From Flavobacterium sp. PMTSA4 (lineage in GTDB: Bacteria; Bacteroidota; Bacteroidia; Flavobacteriales; Flavobacteriaceae), in contig NZ_CP134890.1 in the NCBI RefSeq assembly GCF_032098525.1, forward strand, positions 2,914,001 to 2,978,000: DNA of 64,000 nt. Reading direction: 5' to 3'. Shown here in pieces: positions 1 through 9,327 of the stretch. Each line of letters starts with the position of its first letter. Position 1 is the first letter of the stretch. Below the pieces are notes generated by a model, which was not told where the DNA came from, did not search any database, and saw only the letters and a list, made by a program, of their open reading frames with translations. The translations under genes and the position numbers were made by a program.

Positions 1-59
1 GAATTAAAATTACTCATTTTTTAAAAAATCTTAGAGTAATTAATTTAAATATTACTACA

Positions 60-1064
60 ATGACTATTTTAGTTACGGGTGCTGCTGGATTTATTGGATA
101 CCATTTGTGTGAAAAATTGATAAAGCAAGGACACAAAATTGTTGGACTCGACAATATAAATGGATACTACGATATAAACCTGAAAATGGCCAGATTAAAC
201 CAATTAGGGGTAACGGATATTTTCGAGCACAAAATTTCAAAAAGTAAAATTCACGGAGATAACTTTCATTTCATAAAGTTAAATTTAGAAGACCAGGTAC
301 ATTTACCACTGCTATTCAAACAATACAGTTTTGATGTGGTCTGTAATTTAGCAGCACAGGCAGGCGTTCGTTACAGCATTGAAGATCCTATGGTGTACGT
401 AGAAAGTAATATTGTTGGGTTTATGAATTTATTGGAGTGTATGCGACATAACGACGTAAAGAAGTTGGTGTATGCAAGCAGTTCAAGTGTATACGGCAAT
501 AGCGACAAAGTTCCTTTTGAGGTAACAGACAATGTTGATGCACCCATCAGTTTATATGCAGCTACAAAAAAAACTAATGAATTAATGGCACATACTTACA
601 GCCATCTTTTCAAAATTCAAACCATTGGACTGCGGTTTTTTACAGTTTATGGGCCATGGGGAAGACCAGATATGGCTATGTTTTTGTTTACAGATGCAAT
701 TATTAATAATAAACCAATTCAGGTGTTCAACAACGGTGAATTATATCGAGATTTTACATATATTGAGGATATTGTAAATGGAATTATAGCAACATTAACC
801 CAAACAAAAGAAAAAAATAACTATTCGCTCTACAATATAGGAAATAGTCACCCCATAAAACTATTAGATTTTATTTTAGAGATAGAAAAAGGCATTGGAA
901 AAGAAGCAATCAAAAAGATGTGTCCAATGCAACCCGGAGACGTAAGGAGTACTTGGGCTGATGTTGAAGGACTAAAGAATGATTTTGATTACAGACCAAA
1001 AACAAATATTCAAGAGGGAATTAAGGAGTTTGTTATGTGGTATAGAAAATATTATAATCAGTAA
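60..1064 (+). CDS. NAD-dependent sugar epimerase, UDP-glucuronate 4-epimerase-like
   Basis: Extended short-chain dehydrogenase of 334 residues. The NAD-binding glycine motif GAAGFIG is at residues 7-13, the catalytic region has SSSSVYG near residue 140, and the YxxxK pair (YAATK) is near 166-170. The motifs RFFTVYGPWGRPDMA and the C-terminal pattern are typical of the UDP-glucuronate 4-epimerase (CapI-like) branch, which makes UDP-galacturonate for surface glycans. Length matches the family. It is the first gene of the visible locus; the 59 bases before it are AT-rich and carry nothing I recognise. The next gene begins 14 bases downstream, so co-transcription is likely. UDP-glucose 4-epimerase activity is the main alternative. 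Family assignment is firm, substrate is inferred. Confidence 0.85.
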   Translation: MTILVTGAAGFIGYHLCEKLIKQGHKIVGLDNINGYYDINLKMARLNQLGVTDIFEHKISKSKIHGDNFHFIKLNLEDQVHLPLLFKQYSFDVVCNLAAQAGVRYSIEDPMVYVESNIVGFMNLLECMRHNDVKKLVYASSSSVYGNSDKVPFEVTDNVDAPISLYAATKKTNELMAHTYSHLFKIQTIGLRFFTVYGPWGRPDMAMFLFTDAIINNKPIQVFNNGELYRDFTYIEDIVNGIIATLTQTKEKNNYSLYNIGNSHPIKLLDFILEIEKGIGKEAIKKMCPMQPGDVRSTWADVEGLKNDFDYRPKTNIQEGIKEFVMWYRKYYNQ

Positions 1065-1078
1065 TTACGGTCAATTGT

Positions 1079-2182
1079 ATGAGTGACAAACCTATATATT
1101 TTTCGGGACTTAATGGTTTAAGAGCAATTGCAGCAATTGCTGTGGTTATATCCCATACAACAGTAGCCCTTAAATCATTCAATTTAAATCCTTATATTTT
1201 AGGTGTTTCTAATTTTGGAAAACCAATGGTTTTAAGTCTTGCACCCTATGGAGTAAGTATGTTTTTTTGTTTAAGTGGTTTTTTGATTACCTATTTATTA
1301 TTAGCTGAAAAAAAAGTAAGTTCAATAAGTATTAAAAAGTTTTATATGAGAAGATTGTTGCGTATCTGGCCACTATACTACTTATATATATTTATAGTTA
1401 TATTAGTAATGATTATTTATGGGCTTAGTGTTGATATTAATTCATTATTATTTTATATGTTTTTTTCTGCGAATATTGTTGCTTTTTTTAGGCCTGGATT
1501 ATTATTGTTAACTCATTATTGGTCTTTGGGAGTAGAAGAACAGTTTTATTTGTTTTGGCCTTGGATTATAAAAAAATTGGATAAATATTTAGTAATTTTT
1601 TGTGCAACATCAATAATTTTTTTAATTGGTCTAAAACTTTGTCTTCATGTTTTTTTTTCTAATTCTATATTAGAAAGATTTTTACATATTACAAGATTTC
1701 AATCAATGATTATAGGTGGTCTTGGTGCTATTTTATTTTTTAAAAAAAATAATTATTTTCTAAAACTTTTTAATAATAAAATAATTCAATCATTAGCTTG
1801 GCTTGTGATTTTATTATCTGCAGTAAATAGTTTTCATATTGCCTCAGTTATTGATCAAGAGATTATTAGTTTTGTTGCCTTAATTCTAATAATTGGGCAA
1901 ATAAAAATTACAAATAGAATTATTAATTTAGAAAATAAGTTTTTTGATTATCTTGGAAAAATTTCTTACGGTATTTATATTATACATCCTTTGTTGATTT
2001 TTTTATTATCTAAATTTATTTTTTTTAAAAATAAATTAATAATAAACTATTTTATAATTTATTTTTTGGTTCTTCTTTTAACAATTATCATTTCAGATTT
2101 GTCTTTTAGATATTTTGAAAAATTCTTTATGAATTTAAAAAAGAAGTTTGTTATAGTTAATAGTTCATCATCAAAGCCATAA
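1079..2182 (+). CDS. Acyltransferase 3 family membrane protein (OafA/YrhL-like)
   Basis: Polytopic inner-membrane protein of 367 residues with the acyltransferase-3 signature: an N-terminal GLNGLRAIAAIAVVISH segment holding the conserved Arg and His, the FFCLSGFLI membrane segment, the FYMRRLLRIWPLYY loop and WSLGVEEQFYLFWPW. About ten hydrophobic segments are visible. Family members transfer acetyl or other acyl groups to periplasmic or lipid-linked sugars. The position in the polysaccharide locus suggests O-acylation of a repeat unit before or after flipping. The acyl donor and target sugar cannot be read from the sequence. Confidence 0.85.
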   Translation: MSDKPIYFSGLNGLRAIAAIAVVISHTTVALKSFNLNPYILGVSNFGKPMVLSLAPYGVSMFFCLSGFLITYLLLAEKKVSSISIKKFYMRRLLRIWPLYYLYIFIVILVMIIYGLSVDINSLLFYMFFSANIVAFFRPGLLLLTHYWSLGVEEQFYLFWPWIIKKLDKYLVIFCATSIIFLIGLKLCLHVFFSNSILERFLHITRFQSMIIGGLGAILFFKKNNYFLKLFNNKIIQSLAWLVILLSAVNSFHIASVIDQEIISFVALILIIGQIKITNRIINLENKFFDYLGKISYGIYIIHPLLIFLLSKFIFFKNKLIINYFIIYFLVLLLTIIISDLSFRYFEKFFMNLKKKFVIVNSSSSKP

Positions 2183-2273
2183 ATGGCATTAATGTTTATG
2201 TTTAATTATTATAATGAATATTATAACATCAAATTTTTTAAAATTTTCTAAATGAATTTAATAGCATAATATT

Positions 2274-3704
2274 TTGAGTTTAAATAGCGCGACAAAAAAA
2301 AATGTTAAATGGTCTTTTATTGAGACAATTAGTTTAAAGTTAATCAGCTTTATATTAAGTATTATTTTAGCACGTTTATTATCGCCTTCTGATTTCGGGT
2401 TGCTAGCTATTATCAATGTGTTCTATTTATTAACCGTATTATTTATTGATGGAGGGCTTAAAGAAGCTTTAATTCAAAAAAAAGACGCCACAAATATTGA
2501 TTTTTCGACAATGTTTTGGTTGAACATTTTCAAGGGAATCTTTTTTTATGTACTCTTGTTTTTTCTTGCCCCGTTTATTGAAGAATTTTATACTTATCAG
2601 AACTTAGCTTTTTACATCAGAATACAAGCCTTATCATTAATAATTGAATCATTTGGTATTATTCAAATAGTTAAAGCAACTAAGGAACTTAATTTGAAAA
2701 AAATTACGGTTGCTAGGATACCAGCGTCTTTAATAAGTTTTTTTGTTGGAATCTATATGGCATTTATGGGTTACGGAATCATGTCATTAATAATTCAGCA
2801 ATTGGTTAACGTAGGTATTTATGCAATATTACTAATGTATTCCATTCGATACAAACCTGAGTTTAAATTTAGTATTCCATCTCTTCGAGTTTTATATAGT
2901 TTTGGTTTAAAAATATTGGCAGTATCATATATTAGCAGAGTTTATGTACAATCTCTTAATTTAGTGTATGGATATTATTTCAAGGTAAGCGAGTTAGGTT
3001 TATTTACTAAAACAAAAAGTTTGCAAGGGGTACCAATTGAAATGATTGATACAACTTTTTCTAAAGGTCTTTATCCAACAATGATAAAAATTCAGGAGCA
3101 CAATAGACTTCTAAAAAAAATGTTTTTATTTAATGTGAGGAGATTGACATTTTTAATGGTACTGATAAATGGAATACTTTTTTTCAACGGTTTGGAAATA
3201 ATAACAATTTTGTTGGGACCAAAATGGATAGAAGCAGTTCCTTTTGTAAAGATAGCAGCAGTCGGAAGTCTTTTCTCTCCTATAAACACACAAGTTGTTA
3301 GTATTTTTAAGGCAAAGGGAAAACCTGGATTCATATTAAAATTAGAAATGATTTGGAAAATTGTAGTGTTGACACTAATAATATTTTTAGCCACTTTCGC
3401 TCATTTCCAACAAATACTTTGGATGGTGGTAATCATAAATAGCATTATGGGTATAGTGTATTTGTTTTATTGCAGTAAACTAATTGAATTTCAATTTAAA
3501 AAAGAAATGAAACTAATATTTTTTTTATTTGTATGGTATTACATCACGGGGTTTATGATAAGTGAATTTTCAAGAGTATATTTGTATGAAATACAAAATG
3601 TTTTTAAAATTATTTTTTTTATAGTCTTGTATTCAGTTTCAGGTTATTTATTTGGATTGAGAGTAAAAGAATTCAATTTAATTAAAATGATAAAATTTGT
3701 TTGA
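2274..3704 (+). CDS. Wzx-like lipopolysaccharide flippase (MOP superfamily)
   Basis: 476-residue polytopic membrane protein. The N-terminus (KWSFIETISLKLISF, ARLLSPSDFGLLAI) is characteristic of the polysaccharide transporter branch of the MOP flippases (WzxC/RfbX). Roughly twelve hydrophobic segments follow. It should flip undecaprenyl-diphosphate-linked repeat units across the inner membrane for Wzy polymerisation. No ATG fits: the upstream ATG at 2252 hits a stop after five codons, so the reading frame opens with TTG at 2274. The gene follows a 91-base AT-rich gap and overlaps the extended frame of the next gene by four bases. Confidence 0.85.
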   Translation: MSLNSATKKNVKWSFIETISLKLISFILSIILARLLSPSDFGLLAIINVFYLLTVLFIDGGLKEALIQKKDATNIDFSTMFWLNIFKGIFFYVLLFFLAPFIEEFYTYQNLAFYIRIQALSLIIESFGIIQIVKATKELNLKKITVARIPASLISFFVGIYMAFMGYGIMSLIIQQLVNVGIYAILLMYSIRYKPEFKFSIPSLRVLYSFGLKILAVSYISRVYVQSLNLVYGYYFKVSELGLFTKTKSLQGVPIEMIDTTFSKGLYPTMIKIQEHNRLLKKMFLFNVRRLTFLMVLINGILFFNGLEIITILLGPKWIEAVPFVKIAAVGSLFSPINTQVVSIFKAKGKPGFILKLEMIWKIVVLTLIIFLATFAHFQQILWMVVIINSIMGIVYLFYCSKLIEFQFKKEMKLIFFLFVWYYITGFMISEFSRVYLYEIQNVFKIIFFIVLYSVSGYLFGLRVKEFNLIKMIKFV

Positions 3705-3751
3705 TTTTTAAAGTAATATTTAGTCTTTATAAAGTATTTTTAGTTCTGATT

Positions 3752-4528
3752 ATGAGTAATGTTAAATCTACAGCGTTTATAATTCAAGCAAGAATGGGCT
3801 CCTCCAGATTGCCAAATAAGATGATGTTACCCTTCTATGATAACAAAGGGATTTTGGAGCTCTTAATTGAAAAAATAAATCAGTTCAACAACTCAAATAG
3901 GTATAAAATAATTTTAGCAACTTCTACAAATCATAGAGACAATCAATTAGCAGAAATTGCTCAAAATAATGGACTTCTTGTTTACAAAGGAAGTGAAGAA
4001 GACGTATTAGCTCGTTTTGTTGGCGCAGCAGAAACATTTGGTGTCGATAAAATAATAAGAGTTTGTGCAGACAATCCTTTTTTAGATGTAAATGAATTAG
4101 AGCGTATACTTACACTTGTAAACGAACATGAAGATTATGATTATATAAGTTTTCAAATTAATGGCATTCCAAGTATAAAAACGCATTTTGGGTTTTGGGT
4201 GGAATTTACGAGAATTGAAGCACTAAAAAAAGTAGCTTCGCTTACAAATGATAAGTTTTATCATGAACACGTAACCAATTTCATTTATGAAAACCCAAAT
4301 TTATTTAAAATTAAATGGATTAATACTATGGAAAGCTTGAATCAAAGAAAGGATATCAGAATGACTATGGATACTATGGAGGATTATAATAATCTAAAAG
4401 AATTGTACAAGCAATTATATTTTGAATACAAAAGAATACCTTCCTTGGAGAAAATTATTAGTTATGTAGATCAGAACACTATATTTAAACAAAAAATGAT
4501 TACTGAAATAAATAACAACTCTAAATGA
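3752..4528 (+). CDS. SpsF-like cytidylyltransferase family protein
   Basis: Nucleotidyltransferase of 258 residues from the ATG at 3752. A TTG at 3701 would add 17 hydrophobic residues but the family N-terminus begins at about AFIIQARMGSSRLPNKM, so 3752 is preferred. The ARMGSSRLPNK motif is the CTP-binding signature of the SpsF/KdsB/NeuA fold, and RVCADNPF carries the conserved Asp. SpsF-type enzymes activate acidic sugars or related compounds with CMP and usually sit next to a NeuB-like synthase, as here (4627). Likely role: CMP activation of the nonulosonic acid made by this cassette. Exact substrate unknown. Confidence 0.8.
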   Translation: MSNVKSTAFIIQARMGSSRLPNKMMLPFYDNKGILELLIEKINQFNNSNRYKIILATSTNHRDNQLAEIAQNNGLLVYKGSEEDVLARFVGAAETFGVDKIIRVCADNPFLDVNELERILTLVNEHEDYDYISFQINGIPSIKTHFGFWVEFTRIEALKKVASLTNDKFYHEHVTNFIYENPNLFKIKWINTMESLNQRKDIRMTMDTMEDYNNLKELYKQLYFEYKRIPSLEKIISYVDQNTIFKQKMITEINNNSK

Positions 4529-4626
4529 TTCTTTGGTTAAATCCAATGATAGGAAAAACCAATCTGGTTTTATTGTTTGATGAAAAAAGGAAGTGTGGAA
4601 ATTAAAATATAAAATAAACTCATAAA

Positions 4627-5691
4627 ATGTTTGAAATGAATGGAATTAATAAAAATGGGGTATACATCATAGGAGAAATTGGTCAAAATCATAACGGTTC
4701 AGTGGATATTGCAAAATTAATAGTTGAATTAGTTTCAAGACCAGTCATTGAAAAGGAGTTTAATTTGGAACTAAAACCAATGAATGCTGTTAAATTGACG
4801 AAAAGAGATTTGAAGGAGGAACTTACAGATTCGCAAATGAATAGAATTTACGATTCCCCTAACTCATTTGGGAAAACATATGGTGAACACAGAGAGTTTC
4901 TTGAACTAAATGATGAGGAACATTTTGAGGTTTATAAGTATTCCAAGTCAAAGGGATTAGACTTTGTGGAAACATTGTGTTCAAAGGGATGTTTGTCGCT
5001 TTTAAAGTTGTTCACTCCAGACTATCTAAAAGTGGCAAGTAGAGATTTAACAAATTTACCTTTGCTTTCTGCAATGGCAGAAACTAAAATTCCTATTATT
5101 GTTTCTACAGGGATGGCAGGTAGAAAGGAATTGGACGATGCGCTAAACACTATCGGTCATTACCACAATAACATAGGAATTTTACATTGTGTTTCGGAAT
5201 ACCCAACCCATCCGGATAATGTCAATTTAAATACCATCACCTATTTGAAAAAAAATTATAGCCAGTACGTTATTGGATTTTCAGACCACACTATTGGTAT
5301 TTCAGCACCAGTAGTCGCTGTGGGTATGGGAGCCCAAATAATTGAAAAACACATTACGATTGATCGAAATATGAAAGGAACAGATCAAGCAGGTTCTTTA
5401 GGTCCAGACGGAGTATACCGTATGTTAAGAGATATAAGAGTTACAGAGCGTTCTCTAGGTGTAGAAGATATTTATATTGAAAAAAATGTTATTAACGCAA
5501 AAAATAAACTGGAGCGTTCAATAGCTACTAATATTGAATTAAAAGAAGGCGATATTATAAAAGAAGAACACTTACACTTATTGAGCCCTGGAGATGGTTT
5601 CAAATGGAGTCAAAAAAATGAAATAATTGGAAAAAAAGTGAAGAAGAATATACCTGTAAATGAGCTTATTTATCCCAAATTAATAGAGTAG
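4627..5691 (+). CDS. NeuB-family nonulosonic acid synthase (first copy)
   Basis: 354-residue protein with an N-terminal TIM-barrel domain of the NeuB/SpsE family (IIGEIGQNHNGS, PDYLKVASRD, PIIVSTGMA, HCVSEYPT, VIGFSDHTIGI, IEKHITIDR) and a C-terminal SAF domain (ERSIATNIELKEGDII, LSPGDGF). Members condense phosphoenolpyruvate with a hexosamine or hexose-derived aldehyde to form a nonulosonic acid. The segment that is usually AVKFQ reads AVKLTK here. No NeuC-like epimerase is adjacent; instead a KdsC-like phosphatase lies at 6297, as in pathways through a 9-phosphate intermediate such as KDN in Bacteroides thetaiotaomicron. A second in-frame ATG is at 4636. Family call firm, product inferred. 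Confidence 0.88.
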   Translation: MFEMNGINKNGVYIIGEIGQNHNGSVDIAKLIVELVSRPVIEKEFNLELKPMNAVKLTKRDLKEELTDSQMNRIYDSPNSFGKTYGEHREFLELNDEEHFEVYKYSKSKGLDFVETLCSKGCLSLLKLFTPDYLKVASRDLTNLPLLSAMAETKIPIIVSTGMAGRKELDDALNTIGHYHNNIGILHCVSEYPTHPDNVNLNTITYLKKNYSQYVIGFSDHTIGISAPVVAVGMGAQIIEKHITIDRNMKGTDQAGSLGPDGVYRMLRDIRVTERSLGVEDIYIEKNVINAKNKLERSIATNIELKEGDIIKEEHLHLLSPGDGFKWSQKNEIIGKKVKKNIPVNELIYPKLIE

Positions 5692-5694
5692 TTT

Positions 5695-6300
5695 ATGATA
5701 TTTGATGAAAATGAATGTGGTAAAATAATAAAAGAATTATTTGAAAAATATTATTTTACTATCGAAACAGAGCTTACTTTTGATGATTTTGAATTGTACA
5801 ATAAATGTATAGAGATTTTTAAATTCGACTATTTTAGATATTATAATAATTATGATTTAAAAATTCAAAATATTTTTTTGAGAATTGAGCTGATTGGTAT
5901 TCTGCTTTACAGAATAGCCAATCAATATCACAAAATAGGGAAAGATAACATAGCGATTCATTACAGTAATTTAGGAAGATTAATTTCAGGTTTTGAAATT
6001 TATTTTTCTTCAGATATTGGCAAAGGACTCAAAGTGAATCATGGATTAGGAACCGTGATTGGAGCTAGGGTAATTATTGGTGAAAATGCACTGATACATC
6101 AGAACGTTACACTAGGCGATAAAGCTGGAGGCAGACCTGTTTTAAAGAATAATGTAATTGTTTATGCAGGAGCAAAAATCTTAGGAGCTATTGTATGTGG
6201 TAACAATTCAATAATTGGGGCCAACAGCGTTTGTTTAATTGATGTGCCTGAAAACTCTTCTGTGGTAGGAATACCAGGAAAAATTTATAAAAAGAAATGA
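5695..6300 (+). CDS. Serine O-acetyltransferase-like (CysE family) hexapeptide acetyltransferase
   Basis: 201-residue protein with a helical N-terminal half (about 1-95) and a left-handed beta-helix C-terminal half. Motifs include KVNHGLGTVIGARVIIG, HQNVTLGD and VVGIPGKI, which are the CoA-binding and catalytic-His features of CysE-like transferases. In a sugar cassette such proteins are often diverged relatives that acetylate a sugar rather than serine. It starts three bases after the NeuB-like gene and overlaps the next gene by four bases (ATGA), so translational coupling is likely. Acceptance of serine cannot be excluded, but context favours a nonulosonic-acid acetylation role. Confidence 0.75.
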   Translation: MIFDENECGKIIKELFEKYYFTIETELTFDDFELYNKCIEIFKFDYFRYYNNYDLKIQNIFLRIELIGILLYRIANQYHKIGKDNIAIHYSNLGRLISGFEIYFSSDIGKGLKVNHGLGTVIGARVIIGENALIHQNVTLGDKAGGRPVLKNNVIVYAGAKILGAIVCGNNSIIGANSVCLIDVPENSSVVGIPGKIYKKK

Positions 6301-6818
6301 AATTACCAAAATTAATTATTACAGATATTGACGGTGTTTGGACAGATGGAGGGATGTATTACGACCAGCATGGAAATGAATTAAAAAAATTCAACACCTA
6401 TGATAGCGCTGGTGTTTTATATGCAAAGATTCTAAAAATTCCAGTGGTGATTATTACAGGTGAAGATACCCAAATTGTAAAAAAAAGAGCGGATAAACTA
6501 AAAATTGAGCATCTTTTTCAAGGAGTAAAAGATAAGGTAGCAATTGTTCAAAAACTAACAACAGATTTACAAATTTCTTTTGAAGATTGTGCTTTTATTG
6601 GCGACGATATAAATGATGTCAAACTATTAGAATTAGTGGGTTTTAGTGCAGCCCCAAAAAACGCAGCAGTATACATAAAAAAACGAGTGCATTACATAAC
6701 GAAATTAAAAGGAGGTAAAGGTGCCTTTCGAGATTTTGTGGAGCATATTTTAGCAGAAAACAATATGTTAGAAATAGTAATTAATGAAGCTGTAAAGGGT
6801 TTTGAAAAACCGGTTTAA
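6297..6818 (+). CDS. KdsC-like HAD phosphatase
   Basis: 173-residue C0-type HAD phosphatase. Motif I is ITDIDGVWTDGGMYYD with the DxD nucleophile pair, motif II is IITGED, and motif IV is FIGDDINDV. The KGGKGAFRDFVEHIL tail matches the KDO-8-phosphate/KDN-9-phosphate phosphatase group. It would dephosphorylate the phosphorylated keto-acid product of the adjacent NeuB-like synthase (4627). Start overlaps the preceding stop (ATGA). A true KdsC for lipid A core Kdo is an alternative, since a KdsD-like isomerase lies far away at 62636; the immediate neighbours favour a nonulosonate role. Confidence 0.82.
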   Translation: MKLPKLIITDIDGVWTDGGMYYDQHGNELKKFNTYDSAGVLYAKILKIPVVIITGEDTQIVKKRADKLKIEHLFQGVKDKVAIVQKLTTDLQISFEDCAFIGDDINDVKLLELVGFSAAPKNAAVYIKKRVHYITKLKGGKGAFRDFVEHILAENNMLEIVINEAVKGFEKPV

Positions 6819-6838
6819 TACACCAATTAGATTAAAAA

Positions 6839-8203
6839 ATGAATATACTTTTACCTATTGAAACTATAAATAGAGAATTAGATTTTAAAATTGTTTTAGC
6901 CTCATTATTGGCTGATAAAAAAAATAAAATTTACATAGGGCAGCATGATTTTTTGATGTCTTTACTACCAAAAATGCAAGGAGGCATCTATATTGGTAAA
7001 AATATTTTTCATAAAAGAGCCGAGCTAGAAAATGGTGAAATTTACAAAAGATTAAAAGACAATAAAATTGATGTGATATACATCCATGAGGAAGGTGCAG
7101 TGTTTCCAGGACAAGAAGAGGACTGGAAAAGAATCATTCAAGAACAATATTCTTTAAAATATTTTGACAAAAATGACCTTGTTTTACAATGGGGAGATTT
7201 TCAAAAAGAGTTTGATGAAATGAGGAATAATTCTCTTAAGATGGTTACAACAGGTCACCCTAGATTTGATTTGTACAAACCCAAATGGAATCTTTTATTC
7301 AAAGAAGAAATAGACAAAATAAAAAGCGAATTCAATGATTTTATATTAATTAACGGAAATTATTTAGCCAATCACGGTTTAGGTGAAAAATACTTGTTTT
7401 CAAATAATGGCGGTTATAAAGTAGAAGACATTAACAGTAGGATGAAAAGAGTTAAATACTATACTTATAACTCCAAACAATTGGTTTCTATGGTGGAATT
7501 AACACATGAGCTAGCAGTGAAGTTTCCAGAACTTAATTTTGTTTACAGACCACATCCTTCAGAAAATCATGAGTATTATAAACAGGTATTTAAGGGAGTA
7601 TCAAACATTATTGTTAAACATCAGGGTGCCGTTACGCCTTGGATTTTAGCTTCCATGGCTATTATTCATGACGGTTGTACTACAGCTTTGGAGGCAACGT
7701 TAGCATCAAAACCAGTAATTAATTATAAAATAGAATTAAAAGAAGAATTTGACATTTGGTTACCCAATCAAATGGGAGTAAGAGCAGTAACTATCGACCA
7801 GGTATTTAAATACATTGATGACATCAGGGAAGGAAAATTAGTCAATAATCCAGATTCCGTAGCTGATGTAGTAAAAAATTTAATGTTTAACTTTGAAAAT
7901 GATAGTTATGATGCTTTTGTGAAGGAAGTTAAAATAGAAATAGCAAAAAAAGAGCTTACAAAGCAAATCTCGCCTTCTGCATTTTATATTTGGAAAACGT
8001 TCTTTTCAAGAAAAATTAAGTTTTTCCTCTACACTATTTTTAAAGTTTCGAAAAGAAAAGAAATAGAATATCATAAAATAAAGTTTTATGGATTTGATAA
8101 AAGAAAGGTGGAAGAAAAATTCAATTTAGTGTCTAAAATAATACACAAAAAGGTAGAAGTTAAAATTCATAATCCTTATTTAATTCAAATTGAGAATGAA
8201 TAA
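6839..8203 (+). CDS. Surface carbohydrate biosynthesis protein, possible GT-B transferase
   Basis: 454-residue soluble protein. The N-terminus MNILLPIETINRELDFK and the motifs TTGHPRFDLYK, NFVYRPHPSE and HDGCTTALEA resemble the surface carbohydrate biosynthesis family found beside NeuB-like genes. The late RPHPSE plus a following Ser/Thr-rich glycine loop are reminiscent of CDP-glycerol- or CMP-sugar-using GT-B enzymes. The position immediately after the cytidylyltransferase, synthase and phosphatase makes it a candidate transferase for the cassette's CMP-sugar. No biochemical function is known to me for this group; the transferase role is inference. Confidence 0.6.
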   Translation: MNILLPIETINRELDFKIVLASLLADKKNKIYIGQHDFLMSLLPKMQGGIYIGKNIFHKRAELENGEIYKRLKDNKIDVIYIHEEGAVFPGQEEDWKRIIQEQYSLKYFDKNDLVLQWGDFQKEFDEMRNNSLKMVTTGHPRFDLYKPKWNLLFKEEIDKIKSEFNDFILINGNYLANHGLGEKYLFSNNGGYKVEDINSRMKRVKYYTYNSKQLVSMVELTHELAVKFPELNFVYRPHPSENHEYYKQVFKGVSNIIVKHQGAVTPWILASMAIIHDGCTTALEATLASKPVINYKIELKEEFDIWLPNQMGVRAVTIDQVFKYIDDIREGKLVNNPDSVADVVKNLMFNFENDSYDAFVKEVKIEIAKKELTKQISPSAFYIWKTFFSRKIKFFLYTIFKVSKRKEIEYHKIKFYGFDKRKVEEKFNLVSKIIHKKVEVKIHNPYLIQIENE

Positions 8204-9104
8204 TCCGTTAGTTTCTGTAATTATTCCAACATACAAACGCTCCGATTTTTTAATTCGTGCTTTGGAGTCAGTTTTAAAACAAACGTATAGCCCAATTGAA
8301 ATTATTGTTGTAGATGATAATGACGGAGATAATGAATTTAGATTGGCAACTGCTGAAAATATAAAATCCTACATTGAAAAAAACCTTATACAATATTATA
8401 AACATGATTTTAATAAAGGACTACCAGCAGCCAGAAATACAGGAATAAGTCATGCTAACGGTGAATTTATTGCGTTTTTAGATGATGATGATGAATTTTT
8501 GCCAGATAAGACAAGATTACAAGTAGATTGTTTTTTGAACAATAACTCTAATGTAGGATTAGTTTATGGCAGCTTTATCCGATTTGAAACAGATTCAAAT
8601 ACAGAGAGAATCATTCGCCCTAAACATGCTGGAGATTTACAAACTGTATTAGGTTTAAACCACATTGGTCCACCTTCTATGGTAATGTGTAGAAAAGAAG
8701 CAGTTGTAAAAGTAAATGGATTTGATGGATCATTTCGTTCAAGAGAAGATATCGAATTTTATTATCGTATTGCAAAATATTATGAAGTTGAATATGTTTC
8801 TGATATAATTATGAAATATTATATTCATCCGAATACGATGAGTAAAATTCATGCTGATAAACTTTTATATATGGTTCGTTTTATAGACAAATTTAATGAT
8901 GAATTAAAAAAACCAAAAGCTCGTTGGAGTGAAATTCAAGAACGATTAGGGGAATTATATGCAGTTAACAATAAGCGACAAAAGGCATTTAAAACCCTGT
9001 TGAATGCTTACATAAATAATCCTAAACGAGTTTCTATCTTAATTAAAGCCATACTTGCTGTATTAGGCGATAAAATTTATAAAAAAATAAGAAATGTTGT
9101 TTGA
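8196..9104 (+). CDS. Glycosyltransferase family 2
   Basis: GT-A fold inverting glycosyltransferase, 302 residues from the ATG at 8196 (a TTG two codons earlier is also open). N-terminal VSVIIPTYKRSDFLIRALESV, VVDDND and the metal-binding FLDDDDEF near residue 95 define the family. Residues 225-302 form a basic helical tail typical of membrane-associated members. It overlaps the preceding gene by eight bases, so it is probably translated together with the nonulosonic-acid cassette. Acceptor and donor unknown. Confidence 0.85.
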   Translation: MNNPLVSVIIPTYKRSDFLIRALESVLKQTYSPIEIIVVDDNDGDNEFRLATAENIKSYIEKNLIQYYKHDFNKGLPAARNTGISHANGEFIAFLDDDDEFLPDKTRLQVDCFLNNNSNVGLVYGSFIRFETDSNTERIIRPKHAGDLQTVLGLNHIGPPSMVMCRKEAVVKVNGFDGSFRSREDIEFYYRIAKYYEVEYVSDIIMKYYIHPNTMSKIHADKLLYMVRFIDKFNDELKKPKARWSEIQERLGELYAVNNKRQKAFKTLLNAYINNPKRVSILIKAILAVLGDKIYKKIRNVV

Positions 9105-9327
9105 AAATTATAGTCTAAATTTCTTAATAGTTAAAATTATTGCTTAGAAAGCATATATATATTATCAAGTAATGTAAAAAGGTATCGTTTAGTTAAAATT
9201 TTATTATCGTTTGAATTAATAATTATTTAAAACATGAGAAATTAATAAATATTCATACTATAATACTAGTTTAAACAAAATAGATTTAATAGTCAGATTT
9301 GTATACCGAAAAATAAAAAATAAATTA
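9105..9327. other. AT-rich intergenic gap
   Basis: 223 bases with no coding potential that I can support. It separates the first nonulosonic-acid cassette from the next glycosyltransferase group. It contains a CAGATTTG octamer around 9295, one base off the Bacteroidota -7 element, just upstream of the start at 9328. I see no tRNA, no clear hairpin terminator and no insertion-sequence remnant. Confidence 0.5.

Noticed and set aside
2209..2226. Inverted repeat TTATAAT/ATTATAA before the flippase gene
   Set aside because: Entirely A/T and short; such repeats arise by chance in this base composition and no function can be argued.
5695..6300. Naming the hexapeptide acetyltransferase cysE
   Set aside because: The domain matches serine acetyltransferases, but the sugar-cassette setting makes a cysteine-biosynthesis role doubtful.
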